Shown: in pieces, positions 42,715 to 51,570 of the stretch
Position numbering within the stretch: the first letter of the stretch is position 1
How the letters are laid out: each line of letters opens with the position of its first letter
DNA from: Trujillonella humicola
Lineage (GTDB): Bacteria > Actinomycetota > Actinomycetes > Mycobacteriales > Geodermatophilaceae
Assembly: GCF_046233715.1 (NCBI RefSeq)
Contig: NZ_JBJNRJ010000012.1
Span: forward strand, 1 to 64,000
DNA: 64,000 bases
Direction of reading: 5' to 3'
Notes under the pieces: model-generated
Database searches by the model: none
Seen by the model: only the letters and a program-made list of their open reading frames with translations
What the model was told of the DNA's origin: nothing
Position numbers and translations under genes: made by a program

Positions 42715-43857
42715 GTGCCGGCCGCCGCCCGGCCGCTGGCCCGCCTCGCGGTGGGCTGGACCGCCCTGTCCGGGCTCGTGCCGTACTACCCGCTGTACGC
42801 GCTGCTGTTCCTCGACACGGGCCTGACCCAGGCCCAGGTCTCCGGGCTCTTCGCCCTCTGGTCGCTCACCGGCTTCCTGGCCGAGGTGCCCGCCGGCGTG
42901 CTCGCCGACCGCTGGTCGCGGCGCGGCGCTCTGGTGCTCGCCGGCGTGCTGGAGGCCGCGGCCTTCGCGCTGTGGACGGCGTCGCAGGCCCCCGCGTCCT
43001 TCGCTGCCGGGTTCGTGGTCTGGGGAGTGGCCGGCGCGCTGGTCTCGGGGACCGCGGAGGCGCTGGTGTACGACGGGCTGGCGGCCCGCGGCGCCGCGGA
43101 CGCCTTCGCCCGCGTGCACGGCTGGACGACGGCGGCCGAGCTGCTGGTGCAGGTGCCGACCGCGGGGCTGGCGACCGTGCTGCTGGCCGCCGGCGGCTAC
43201 GAGCTCGTCGGCTGGGTCAGCGTGGCGTGCTGCCTCGCCGCGGCCGCGCTGGCGCTGCGCTTCCCGGCGGCCCCGCCCGCCGCTCCGGACGAGGGCGAGG
43301 ACGCCGTCCCGCTGCGCCGGGCGGTGGGAGTGGCGCTGCGCCGGCCCGGCCTGCGGCTCGTCGTCGCCGCGGTCGCGGTGCTGGGCGGGCTCGACGCGCT
43401 GGAGGAGTACCTGCCCGTCATGGCCGCCGACTGGGGGGTGCCCGCCGTCGCCGTGCCGGCCGCGGTGCTCGCGGTGGCGATGGCCGGCGCCCTCGGTGCC
43501 GCGCTCGGGGGACGGGCCGCCCGGCTGCCCGCGGCCGTCCTCCCGGCGTTGCTGGCCGCCGCGGCGGCGCTGCTGGCCGTGGCCGCGGTGTGGGCGCGGC
43601 CGGCGGCGCTCGCCGCGGTCGCGGTCGCCTACGGGCTGTACCTGTGCGTGCTCGTGGTGGCCGAGGCGCGGCTGCAGGAGCGGATCACCGGCCGCTACCG
43701 CGCCACGCTGACCTCGGTCGCCGGGCTGGGCATCGAGCTGGCGTCGCTGCTGGTGTTCGCGGCGTGGGCGCTCGGCGGTGCGCTCGCGGTCGCCGCGCTG
43801 GTGCTGCTGGCGGTGCCCCTGGTCGGGAGGGCGGTGCAGCGGGCGCCCGGGCCGTGA
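42715..43857 (+). CDS. MFS transporter
   Basis: A 380-residue transporter with about eleven or twelve helices. The MFS loop 2-3 motif is seen as GVLADRWSRRGALVL (about residues 60-74). The substrate is unknown. The reading frame used here starts at GTG 42715. Upstream in the same frame, ATG 42673 lies six bases after a TACCGT -10 box, exactly the spacing of the leaderless genes in this window. A TGA at 42685-42687 stops that reading after four codons (MPFR). The native start may therefore have been lost to a nonsense change, with GTG 42715 as a re-start. Confidence 0.75.
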   Translation: MPAAARPLARLAVGWTALSGLVPYYPLYALLFLDTGLTQAQVSGLFALWSLTGFLAEVPAGVLADRWSRRGALVLAGVLEAAAFALWTASQAPASFAAGFVVWGVAGALVSGTAEALVYDGLAARGAADAFARVHGWTTAAELLVQVPTAGLATVLLAAGGYELVGWVSVACCLAAAALALRFPAAPPAAPDEGEDAVPLRRAVGVALRRPGLRLVVAAVAVLGGLDALEEYLPVMAADWGVPAVAVPAAVLAVAMAGALGAALGGRAARLPAAVLPALLAAAAALLAVAAVWARPAALAAVAVAYGLYLCVLVVAEARLQERITGRYRATLTSVAGLGIELASLLVFAAWALGGALAVAALVLLAVPLVGRAVQRAPGP

Positions 43858-43899
43858 CCCGCCGGGGCCCGGTCGGTCGTACCCGGGCGGGCCGCGGGG

Positions 43900-46680
43900 T
43901 CAGCGCGCCGAACGGCGGGCGATCCGTGCCGCGAAGACGCCGGCGGCGTGCCCGTTGTCGATGTTGCTGACCACGACGCCCGGCGTGGAGGAGCTCAGCA
44001 TGGTCAGCAGCGCGCCGAAGCCACCGAAGGACCCCGGCTGCCCGGTCGAGGTGGGCACCGCGACGACCGGCACGTCGGTCGTCGCCGCCACGAGCCCGGC
44101 GAGGGACGCGTCGAGCCCGGCGACGACCACCAGGCAGTCGGCGTCGGCGAGCACGGCCGGGTCGACCAGGCCGCTGTGCACCCGCGCGCCGCCGAGGTCG
44201 GCCAGGCGGACGACGCCGGTGCCGGTGACCCGCGCGGCGAAGGCGGCCTCGGCGGCGACCGCGGCGTCCCCGCCGCCGGCGGAGAGGACGGCGACCCGCC
44301 CCACCGGCTCGGGCAGCGGGCCCACCGCGGCGGACATGGCCGCGGCGTCCACGGTCGTGTACGCGTCGTGCTCGGCGGCGAGCGCGACCAGGGTCTCCGC
44401 GGTGGCGCGGACGACGACCGCCGGCCGGTCCGGGTGCTCGCGCCGCGCCTCGCGGACCAGGGCGAGCACCTGCTCGGTGCTGCGCCCGGTCGCCCAGACG
44501 ACGTCGGGCTCCGGCGTGCGCCCGCGGGCCGGGGCGCCGGCCGCCGGTGCCGCCGGGCGACCGCCGGCCAGCGGGACGTCGGCCGGGTCGGGCTCGAGCA
44601 GCAGCGGGGCGAACCCGCCGGTCACCGCGGCGAGCCCGGCGGCGCCCGCCGACGCCGCGCCGGCCGGTTCGGGCGCGGCCGGCTCGGGCGCGGCCGGGGC
44701 CGGGGGGGAGGCCGGGGGCGACGACGGGGGAGGCGGGCCGAACAGGGCGTCGAGCGGGGCGCCGGCCCGCTGGGTCACCGCCGACAGCCGGACGACGCGG
44801 TTGCGGCCGCTGCGCTTGGCGTCGTAGAGCACCCCGTCGGCCGCGGCGAACAGCGTGCGCCGGTCGTCACCGCGGGTGGCCGAGGCGATCCCGACGCTGA
44901 TGGTGACCGGGCGCTGCAGGCCGATCGCCGTCCAGTCGTGCGCGGCCACCGCGCGGCGGATGCGCTCCAGCGCCCGCTCGCCCTGCTCGGCGGTGGTCTC
45001 CGGCAGCAGGACGACGAACTCGTCCCCCGCCCAGCGGCACACCTCGTCGGTGTCGCGGCAGCCCTCGAGGAGCAGCTCGGCGACGGTCCGCAGGACGGCG
45101 TCCCCGCCGGGGTGGCCGATGGCGTCGTTGATCGACTTGAACCGGTCGACGTCGACGACGGCGAGCGCGGGCACCGTGCCGGCCGCGAGCAGCCCGTCCA
45201 GCCGCGCCTCGGCGTACCGGCGGTTGGGCAGGTGGGTCAGCGGGTCCTCGTAGGCCTGCCGGCGCAGCTGCCCGGCGGCCCGCTCGGTCTCCAGCAGGCT
45301 CTTGCGCCGGCCGAACAGCTCCACCCAGCGGGTGCGCCGCTCGTCGACGCGGTCCAGCTCGTCGGCGAGGTAGGCCTGCAGGTAGGGCAGCGCCCGGCCG
45401 GCGTCGTCCAGCTCGGCGTGCAGGGTGCACAGCTCGCGCAGCGCGGCCCGGCGCAGCCGCGGGAGGCCGTGCTCGGTGGCCAGCGCGAGGGCCTTGGCCA
45501 GCTGCTCGTCGGCGCCGCCGCCGTCGCCCTGGCGGCGCAGCGCCCGGCCGAGGGCGAGCAGGGCGGCGGCCAGGAGCGCCCGGTCGCCGGTGGCGCTGGT
45601 GATCCGGACGGCGGCCCGCAGCGGTCCGGCCGCGGCCGCGTGCTCACCGAGGCCGACGAGCGCCCAGCCGTGCACGACCTGCGCGGCGACGACCGCGTCA
45701 CCGGCCTCGGGCGGGAGCAGCGCCAGGGCGTCCTCGGCCAGCCGGCGCGCCTCGGCGAAGTGCGGCGCCGCGGAATCGGGCACCCCGTCGTCGAGCAGGC
45801 CCTCGCCGAGCTCGGCGCACAGCTCGCCGAGCCGGGTGGCGGCGCGGGCGACCAGCACGTCGGCGTCGCCGGTCGGGGCGCCGCCCTCCGGGCGTCCCGG
45901 GTCGTCCGGGGCCGCCGCCGCGGCGAGCGCGGTCTCGTGCGCGCGCCGCTGGTAGTCCAGCGCCAGCGGCATCAGCTCCAGGTCGGCGAGGACGCCGGCG
46001 AGGGTGGCGAGGGTGTCGACCAGCAGTGCCGACGGCGGCAGCGCCGGGTCGAGCAGGCTGGCGGCCTCGACCGCCTCGTCCATGGCGGCGTCGATCCGGC
46101 GGGACAGCAGCTCGATGCGGGCGTGGCGGGCGAGGCCCGCAGCCCGCTGGAGGTCGTCGGCGGTGGCGTCGAAGGCGGCCTTGGCCGAGCGCACCAGGGC
46201 GATGGCGAGGGCGGCGCGCGAGGCGGGGCCGGCGTGCGCCTCGGCGTCGTCGCCGCGGTCCAGCAGCCCGGCCACGCCGGCGTGCAGGTCCAGCGGCGCG
46301 GCGGCGGGCTCGCCGGGGGAGGGCTCCACGGGGTCGCCGACGAGGGTGAAGCCGGTCATCCGCAGCCGGCGGACGAGCAGCTCGGCGCGCAGCGTGTCGG
46401 CCCAGGCGCGGCCCAGGGACGCGGTGGCGGTCGGGTCGGCGTCGCCGGGCAGCGCGTAGGGGGAGGCGTCGCCCTCGACGTCGGCGAGCAGCTCCTCGGC
46501 GTCGTCCAGGCGCCAGTCGGAGAGGGCAGCGGTCACCCGGTGGTGCAGGGCTCCCGGTGGCACGAGCGCACTGTGCACGCCGTCCCCGCGCGTGTCACGC
46601 ACCGCTCCGGCGGCGCGCCGGGCCGGTACGGGGGCGTCGTCCGTTTCGTCACAGGAGCCCCACGACGGCGAGCTCGTCAT
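43900..46680 (-). CDS. TPR-GGDEF protein fused to LarB-like domain
   Basis: A 926-residue fusion. Residues 45-460 are helical TPR-like repeats. Residues 474-635 are a GGDEF domain with signature AGDEF at about 550 (RWAGDEFVVLLPE) and a normal DVDRFKSIND. A Pro/Ala-rich linker runs 636-721. Residues 723-922 match LarB, the NCAIR-mutase-like enzyme that carboxylates nicotinate adenine dinucleotide for the nickel-pincer cofactor: VLSAGGGDAAVAAEAA, VVVAGLDASLAG, VPTSTG, GSFGGFGALLTML and SNIDNGHAAG. The ATG at 46680 overlaps the preceding gene stop (ATGA). No larC or larE lies nearby. I know of no such fusion; it may be enzymatic, or the LarB domain may sense a nucleotide. Confidence 0.85.
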   Translation of the reverse strand: MTSSPSWGSCDETDDAPVPARRAAGAVRDTRGDGVHSALVPPGALHHRVTAALSDWRLDDAEELLADVEGDASPYALPGDADPTATASLGRAWADTLRAELLVRRLRMTGFTLVGDPVEPSPGEPAAAPLDLHAGVAGLLDRGDDAEAHAGPASRAALAIALVRSAKAAFDATADDLQRAAGLARHARIELLSRRIDAAMDEAVEAASLLDPALPPSALLVDTLATLAGVLADLELMPLALDYQRRAHETALAAAAAPDDPGRPEGGAPTGDADVLVARAATRLGELCAELGEGLLDDGVPDSAAPHFAEARRLAEDALALLPPEAGDAVVAAQVVHGWALVGLGEHAAAAGPLRAAVRITSATGDRALLAAALLALGRALRRQGDGGGADEQLAKALALATEHGLPRLRRAALRELCTLHAELDDAGRALPYLQAYLADELDRVDERRTRWVELFGRRKSLLETERAAGQLRRQAYEDPLTHLPNRRYAEARLDGLLAAGTVPALAVVDVDRFKSINDAIGHPGGDAVLRTVAELLLEGCRDTDEVCRWAGDEFVVLLPETTAEQGERALERIRRAVAAHDWTAIGLQRPVTISVGIASATRGDDRRTLFAAADGVLYDAKRSGRNRVVRLSAVTQRAGAPLDALFGPPPPSSPPASPPAPAAPEPAAPEPAGAASAGAAGLAAVTGGFAPLLLEPDPADVPLAGGRPAAPAAGAPARGRTPEPDVVWATGRSTEQVLALVREARREHPDRPAVVVRATAETLVALAAEHDAYTTVDAAAMSAAVGPLPEPVGRVAVLSAGGGDAAVAAEAAFAARVTGTGVVRLADLGGARVHSGLVDPAVLADADCLVVVAGLDASLAGLVAATTDVPVVAVPTSTGQPGSFGGFGALLTMLSSSTPGVVVSNIDNGHAAGVFAARIARRSAR

Positions 46681-48335
46681 CGGCGCTCGGTCCCGCCGGC
46701 GCCCGGGGCCCGGACCCGGTTCCGGCCACCCCGCTTGGCGCTGAACAGGTGCAGGTCGGCGGTGTCGAACAGCGACCGCCAGCCCGAGGGGACGGCCGCC
46801 TGCTCGGTGTCGCGGGTGGGCGCCGTGGCCACCCCGATGCTGACCGTCACGGGCTCGGGCAGCTGCAGGTCGCCCCAGTCGGCGGCGGCCACCGCGGCGC
46901 GCAGCCGCTCCATCGCCAGCAGCGCCTGGCTCTCGGTGGCCTCGGGGAGCACCACGAGGAACTCGTCACCGGCCCACCGGTACACCTCGTCACCGGTGCG
47001 GCAGTGCTCGCGCAGCAGGTCGGCCACCCGCCGCAGCACCTCGTCGCCGTGCGAGTGGGAGGTGTCGTCGTTGACCTCCTTGAACCGGTCGACGTCGACC
47101 ACGGCCAGCGACAGCGGCGCGTCGCCCAGCGGCATGGTGCCCAGCCGGCGCTCGGCGCTGCGCCGGTTGCCCAGCCCGGTGAGCGGGTCCTCCAGCGCGT
47201 AGGTGCGCAGCACCGCGGCCTGCCGCTCGGCCTCCCGCAGCCGGGAGCGGCGGACGAACATCTCCGCCCACAGCTCCCGGCTGCGCGCGTGGGCGCGGCC
47301 GGCCTCGGCGCGGTAGGCCTCCAGCCAGTGCAGCGCCTCGGCCGGGCGCCCCTGCGCGGCGGTGGCCTGGCCCAGCTCCAGCAGGCACTGGCGGTACCGG
47401 CGCCGGTCACCGGTGGCGGCGAAGGCCCCGGCCGCGTCGACCAGCAGGTCGGTGGCCTCGTCGGCGTGCCCGCCGCCGGCCCGCTCCCGGGACAGGCGGC
47501 CCAGCAGCCGCGCGAGCACGAGGTCGGTGTAACCACGCAGCCAGACGCCGCCGTCGCGGTGCACCCGTCGGTGCGCCCGCCGCAGCGGGCCCAGCGCGCC
47601 GTCCAGGTCACCCGCGCAGGCCATCGCCCAGGCCTGGACGACGTCGAGCAGGTCCTGGTCGGCGGGCTCGGGCTCCCAGTCCAGCTCCCGCGCCTCCGTG
47701 GCGCAGCTCAGCGCGACCGCGGCCAGCTCGCCGGCCCGCTCGTCCTCCCCGCGGCGGCACCGGGTCTGGGCGAGCTCGACGTGCTGCTGGGCGCACAGCC
47801 GCAGCAGCTGCCAGCGGTCGCCGAGGTCGGGCAGGGCGGCGGCGACCCGGGAGCCCTGCAGCGCCTGCGCCACGGCCAGCTGCTCCAGGTCGAGGGCCCC
47901 CAGGGTGAGCGAGAGCCACACGTGGGCCTGGGCGGAGGCGCGGCCCGGCGCCCCGCCCGAGGCCTCGGCCAGGAGGCTGGCGTCGACGGCCAGCAGCATC
48001 GCGGCGTCGACGTGGTCGGCGGTCGCCTCGACGTGCGCGAGGTAGGCCAGGGTCAGCGCGGTGAGCGACGACGGCGGGCAGCCGCCCAGCGCGGTGCGCG
48101 CCGCTCCGGCGGCCGCGGTGGCCGCCGCCCCGTCGGCGTCGACGAGCGCGCGGCGGGCGTCGAAGGCGTGCCGCCAGGCCACCCAGGCCGGGTCGGTGGC
48201 GGCGGCGAGCAGGTCGGCGGCGGCGTCGTGCTCCCGGGCGAAGACGACCGGGTCGACGCGGTCGCTGGCGGCGAGGAGACGCCGGAGCGCAGCATCCAGA
48301 TCACGCTCAGTGACGCGGATGGTGCCGGGGGTCAC
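46677..48335 (-). CDS. TPR-GGDEF diguanylate cyclase
   Basis: A 552-residue protein with an N-terminal helical TPR-like region of about 360 residues and a C-terminal GGDEF domain (about 375-540). The signature reads AGDEF in RWAGDEFLVVLPE, and DVDRFKEVND is intact. It lacks membrane helices. The GTG at 48335 has GGAGGG with a four-base spacer; a GTG at 48347 is less likely. The stop overlaps the start of the GGDEF-LarB gene by four bases, so the two similar proteins are made together and may have arisen by duplication. Confidence 0.85.
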   Translation of the reverse strand: MTPGTIRVTERDLDAALRRLLAASDRVDPVVFAREHDAAADLLAAATDPAWVAWRHAFDARRALVDADGAAATAAAGAARTALGGCPPSSLTALTLAYLAHVEATADHVDAAMLLAVDASLLAEASGGAPGRASAQAHVWLSLTLGALDLEQLAVAQALQGSRVAAALPDLGDRWQLLRLCAQQHVELAQTRCRRGEDERAGELAAVALSCATEARELDWEPEPADQDLLDVVQAWAMACAGDLDGALGPLRRAHRRVHRDGGVWLRGYTDLVLARLLGRLSRERAGGGHADEATDLLVDAAGAFAATGDRRRYRQCLLELGQATAAQGRPAEALHWLEAYRAEAGRAHARSRELWAEMFVRRSRLREAERQAAVLRTYALEDPLTGLGNRRSAERRLGTMPLGDAPLSLAVVDVDRFKEVNDDTSHSHGDEVLRRVADLLREHCRTGDEVYRWAGDEFLVVLPEATESQALLAMERLRAAVAAADWGDLQLPEPVTVSIGVATAPTRDTEQAAVPSGWRSLFDTADLHLFSAKRGGRNRVRAPGAGGTERR

Positions 48336-48448
48336 GCATCCCTCCACTCCGGAAGCCGCGGCCGGCCTGTGGAACGCCGGCGGTCGGCGGCGAGGCGGTT
48401 CCCCCGGGGTCGACGTCCCGCCGACCCCGCCCGCACTACCCTCGTCGG

Positions 48449-49405
48449 ATGCCCGCGATGCCCGTCAGCACGCAGACCAGCGCGTCCCCGACGCGGTTCG
48501 CCTACCTGGGTCCCGAGGGTACCTTCGCCGAGGCGGCGCTGAGCAGGGCAGTCGGGGACGCCGCCCCCCGGTCGCCGCGGCCGACCGTCGCCGCCGTCCT
48601 CGCCGCCGTCCGGTCCGGCGAGGTCGACGCCGCGCTGGTGCCCTTCGAGAACAGCATCGAGGGCTCGGTGCCGGCGACCATGGACGGCCTGGCCGACGGG
48701 GACCCGCTGCTCATCACGCGCGAGGTCTTCCTCGAGCCGACGTTCGTGCTGGCCGCCCGCCCGGGGACGGCGCTGGCCGGCGTCCGCTCGGTGGCCAGCC
48801 ACCCGCACGCCCTCGCGCAGACGGCGCGCTGGCTGGCCGAGCACCTGCCCGGCCTGCCCCCGCAGTCGGAGAGCTCCACCTCCGGCGCCGCGGCCGCCGT
48901 GGCCGAGGGCCGGTACGACGCCGCGGTCTGCGCCCCGATCGCCGCGCAGCGCTACGGGCTCGACCCGCTCGCCGAGGACATCGCCGACCACCGCGGGGCC
49001 GTCACCCGCTTCGTCGTCGTCACCCGGCCCGGCCCGCTGCCCGCACCCACCGGCAACGACAAGACCTCCCTGGTGGCCGTCGTCGCCGACCGGACAGGCG
49101 CGCTGCTCGAGGTGCTGCGCGAGTTCGCCGGCCGCGGGATCAGCCTGACCCGCATCGAGTCGCGGCCCACCCGCGAGCGGCGCTGGGTGTACTCCTTCTC
49201 CCTGGACTGCGAGGGCCACGTGGCCGACGCGCGGGTGGGGGAGGCGCTGGCCGCGCTGCACCGCGTCTGCGAGGACGTCCGCTTCCTCGGCTCCTACCCG
49301 CGCGCCGACGATCGGGAGAACCGGCCGGTCGCCGAGGAGGCCACCGACGCCGCCTTCACCGACGCCGGGGCCTGGCTGGCCGAGGTGCGCGCCGGCCGGA
49401 TCTGA
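48449..49405 (+). CDS. pheA: prephenate dehydratase
   Basis: A 318-residue enzyme converting prephenate to phenylpyruvate in phenylalanine synthesis. The catalytic domain starts FAYLGPEGTFAEAAL, contains VPFENSIEGSV and the catalytic TRF (AVTRFVVV). A C-terminal ACT domain for phenylalanine feedback (SLVAVVADRTGALLEVL, RIESRP) follows. The ATG at 48449 lies six bases after TACCCT (48437-48442), so it is probably leaderless. It is transcribed alone and converges on the MMPL gene. Confidence 0.95.
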   Translation: MPAMPVSTQTSASPTRFAYLGPEGTFAEAALSRAVGDAAPRSPRPTVAAVLAAVRSGEVDAALVPFENSIEGSVPATMDGLADGDPLLITREVFLEPTFVLAARPGTALAGVRSVASHPHALAQTARWLAEHLPGLPPQSESSTSGAAAAVAEGRYDAAVCAPIAAQRYGLDPLAEDIADHRGAVTRFVVVTRPGPLPAPTGNDKTSLVAVVADRTGALLEVLREFAGRGISLTRIESRPTRERRWVYSFSLDCEGHVADARVGEALAALHRVCEDVRFLGSYPRADDRENRPVAEEATDAAFTDAGAWLAEVRAGRI

Positions 49406-49410
49406 GCCGG

Positions 49411-51519
49411 TCAGCCCCGCCGGGCCAGCCGGCCCGGCCACCAGACGCGGTCGCCGATCAGCCGCACCGCCGCCGGCACCAGCAGGGTGCGGACGACGAA
49501 GGTGTCCAGCAGGACGCCGAAGCCGACCAGGAAGCCCAGCTGGATGAGGATGACCAGCGGCAGCACGGTCAGCGCGCCGAAGGTGGCCGCCAGCACGAGT
49601 CCGGCGCTGGTGATGACCCCGCCGGTGACCGACAGCGCCCGCAGCACGCCCTCGCGCGTCCCGTGCCGCAGCGACTCCTCGCGCGCCCGGGTCATGAGGA
49701 AGATGTTGTAGTCGATCCCCAGGGCGACCAGGAACACGAAGCCGATCAGCAGCACCTGCGGGTCGCTGCTGGGGAAGCCGAACAGCGGGTCGAAGACCAG
49801 CGCGCCGACGCCGAGCGTGGCCGCGGTGCTCAGCGCGGTCGTCGCCACCAGCAGCACCGGCGCGACCAGCGCACGCAGCAGCAGCGCGAGCACGACCGTG
49901 ATCACCAGCAGCACCAGCGGGACGATCACCGCGAGGTCCCGGGCGGCGGTGTCCTGGGTGTCCAGGTCCTGCGCGGTCGGGCCGCCGACCAGCGCGTCGC
50001 CGTCCACCGCGCGCACCGCCTCCCGGAGGTCGGCGACGGTCTCCCGGGCGCGGGTGCTGTCCGGGGCGTCGGCCAGCGTGGCGTCGAGCCGGACCAGGCC
50101 GTCGACCTCCACCGGCCCGGGTTGCCCCCCGGGGCCCGCGTCCTCCCCCGGGGGGCCGCCCGGCCGCCCGGGAAAGGGGTCGACGCCGGCCACGCCGTCC
50201 ACCGCCGCGGCGGCCTCGGCCACCTGCTCCCAGCCCTCGGCGGGGGTCACGATCGTGGCCGGGGCCGCCGCGCCGGCGTCGAAGTGCCGGGCCAGGGCCA
50301 CCTGCCCCTCGCCCGACGGCGACCCGCCGCGCACGGCCTCCGACAGCGGGATGCCGTCGGCGTCGAAGGTCGGCACGAACGCCGTCAGCACGACGAGCAG
50401 GCCCAGGCTGCCCAGCAGCGCGCGGCCCGGTCGCCGGCCGACGAGGCCGGCCACCCGTTCCCACCCGCGGCCGTGTCGCTGCTCGCTGCCGTACCTCGGG
50501 CGGAACGGCCAGAACGCGGCCCGGCCGAGCAGGGCCAGCACCGCGGGCAGGAACGTCAGCGCGGCCACCATCGCCAGCGCGATCCCCACGGCCGAGATCG
50601 GGCCCAGCCCCCGGTTGCTGCCCAGATCGCTGAACAGCAGGCACAGCACGCCGAGGACGACGGTCGCGGCGGAGGCGGCGATCGGCTCCCACGACTGGCG
50701 CAGCGCCGCCCGCATGGCGGTGAAGCGGGACTCCTCGCGGCGCAGCTCCTCCCGGTAGCGGGCCACGAGCAGCAGGCCGTAGTCGGTGGCCGCACCGACG
50801 ACGAGGATCGAGGCGATGCCCTGGCTCTGCCCGTTCACCTCGATCCAGCCGCGGTCGGCGAGCAGGTAGGCGACCGCGAGCGTGGTGGTGAGGGCCAGGC
50901 CCGCGGTGCCGATCACCAGCAGCGGCAGCAGCGGGCTGCGGTAGACGACCAGCAGGATGAGGAGGACCACGCCGAAGGCCGCCAGCAGGAGCAGCCCGTC
51001 GATGCCGGAGAAGCCGTCGGCGAAGTCGCTGAAGAGGGCTCCGGGGCCGGTGACGTACTCCGTGGTCCCGGCGACCGCGGGCAGCCCGCGCAGGTCCTCG
51101 ACCACCCCGGAGAGCGCCTCGCCGAGGTCGGGGCTCAGTGGCAGCACGGCCTGCGCCGCCTCGCCGTCCTCGGCCGGGATGGGCGGCGAGGCCGTGCCGG
51201 TGAGGGCGCCGGCGTCCTCGGCGATGCCGACCGCCTCGTCGACGCGGGCGGCGATCTCCTCCATGGTGGCGGGGGTCAGCGGGCCGTCGTCGCTCTCCCA
51301 GAGCAGGATGACCGGCAGGGAGCGCTCGGTGTCGAACTCCCGCAGCAGCTCGGAGACGCGCGTGGACTCGGCGCTGTCGGGGAGGAAGGCGGCGGAGTCG
51401 TTGGTCTGGACCTCGCCGAGCCGGCCGCTGAGCGAGCCGAGCGGCGCGGAGAGCGCCAGCCACGCGAGGACGACGAGGGCCGGCAGCAGCCAGCGGGCGG
51501 CAGGGGTCCTGCGCGGCAT
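49411..51519 (-). CDS. MMPL/RND-type membrane transporter
   Basis: A 702-residue transporter with twelve predicted helices. Two MMPL halves each have a large extracytoplasmic loop (about residues 30-170 and 375-500) followed by a helix bundle. The GAATDYGLLLVARYREEL and ALGIDYNIFLMTRAREES motifs carry the proton-relay Asp residues typical of MmpL proteins. Likely cargo is a lipid or drug. The ATG at 51519 follows GAGGGAA by six bases. A divergent MarR gene and a shared AT-rich operator imply ligand-controlled export. Confidence 0.9.
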   Translation of the reverse strand: MPRRTPAARWLLPALVVLAWLALSAPLGSLSGRLGEVQTNDSAAFLPDSAESTRVSELLREFDTERSLPVILLWESDDGPLTPATMEEIAARVDEAVGIAEDAGALTGTASPPIPAEDGEAAQAVLPLSPDLGEALSGVVEDLRGLPAVAGTTEYVTGPGALFSDFADGFSGIDGLLLLAAFGVVLLILLVVYRSPLLPLLVIGTAGLALTTTLAVAYLLADRGWIEVNGQSQGIASILVVGAATDYGLLLVARYREELRREESRFTAMRAALRQSWEPIAASAATVVLGVLCLLFSDLGSNRGLGPISAVGIALAMVAALTFLPAVLALLGRAAFWPFRPRYGSEQRHGRGWERVAGLVGRRPGRALLGSLGLLVVLTAFVPTFDADGIPLSEAVRGGSPSGEGQVALARHFDAGAAAPATIVTPAEGWEQVAEAAAAVDGVAGVDPFPGRPGGPPGEDAGPGGQPGPVEVDGLVRLDATLADAPDSTRARETVADLREAVRAVDGDALVGGPTAQDLDTQDTAARDLAVIVPLVLLVITVVLALLLRALVAPVLLVATTALSTAATLGVGALVFDPLFGFPSSDPQVLLIGFVFLVALGIDYNIFLMTRAREESLRHGTREGVLRALSVTGGVITSAGLVLAATFGALTVLPLVILIQLGFLVGFGVLLDTFVVRTLLVPAAVRLIGDRVWWPGRLARRG

Positions 51520-51541
51520 GCGAACTTCCCTCGAACGACGA

Positions 51542-51564
51542 TAATCTCGACAATCGAGAGATTA
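51542..51564. promoter_or_regulatory. MarR operator between divergent MarR and MMPL genes
   Basis: The arms TAATCTC (51542-51548) and GAGATTA (51558-51564) form one dyad, and TCTCGA-CAA-TCGAGA (51545-51559) forms an overlapping one. The site is AT-rich, lies between two divergent starts, and overlaps a GATAAT -10 candidate. Confidence 0.75.
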
Positions 51565-51570
51565 GCCCGG

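Noticed and set aside
43948..47202. 1084-codon plus-strand frame
   Set aside because: Shadow of the two GGDEF genes; composition is antisense-like and no domain is visible.
48061..51570. Long plus-strand frame running into the MarR gene
   Set aside because: Only the part from 51571 has MarR motifs; the upstream part lies antisense to the MMPL gene and out of frame with pheA.
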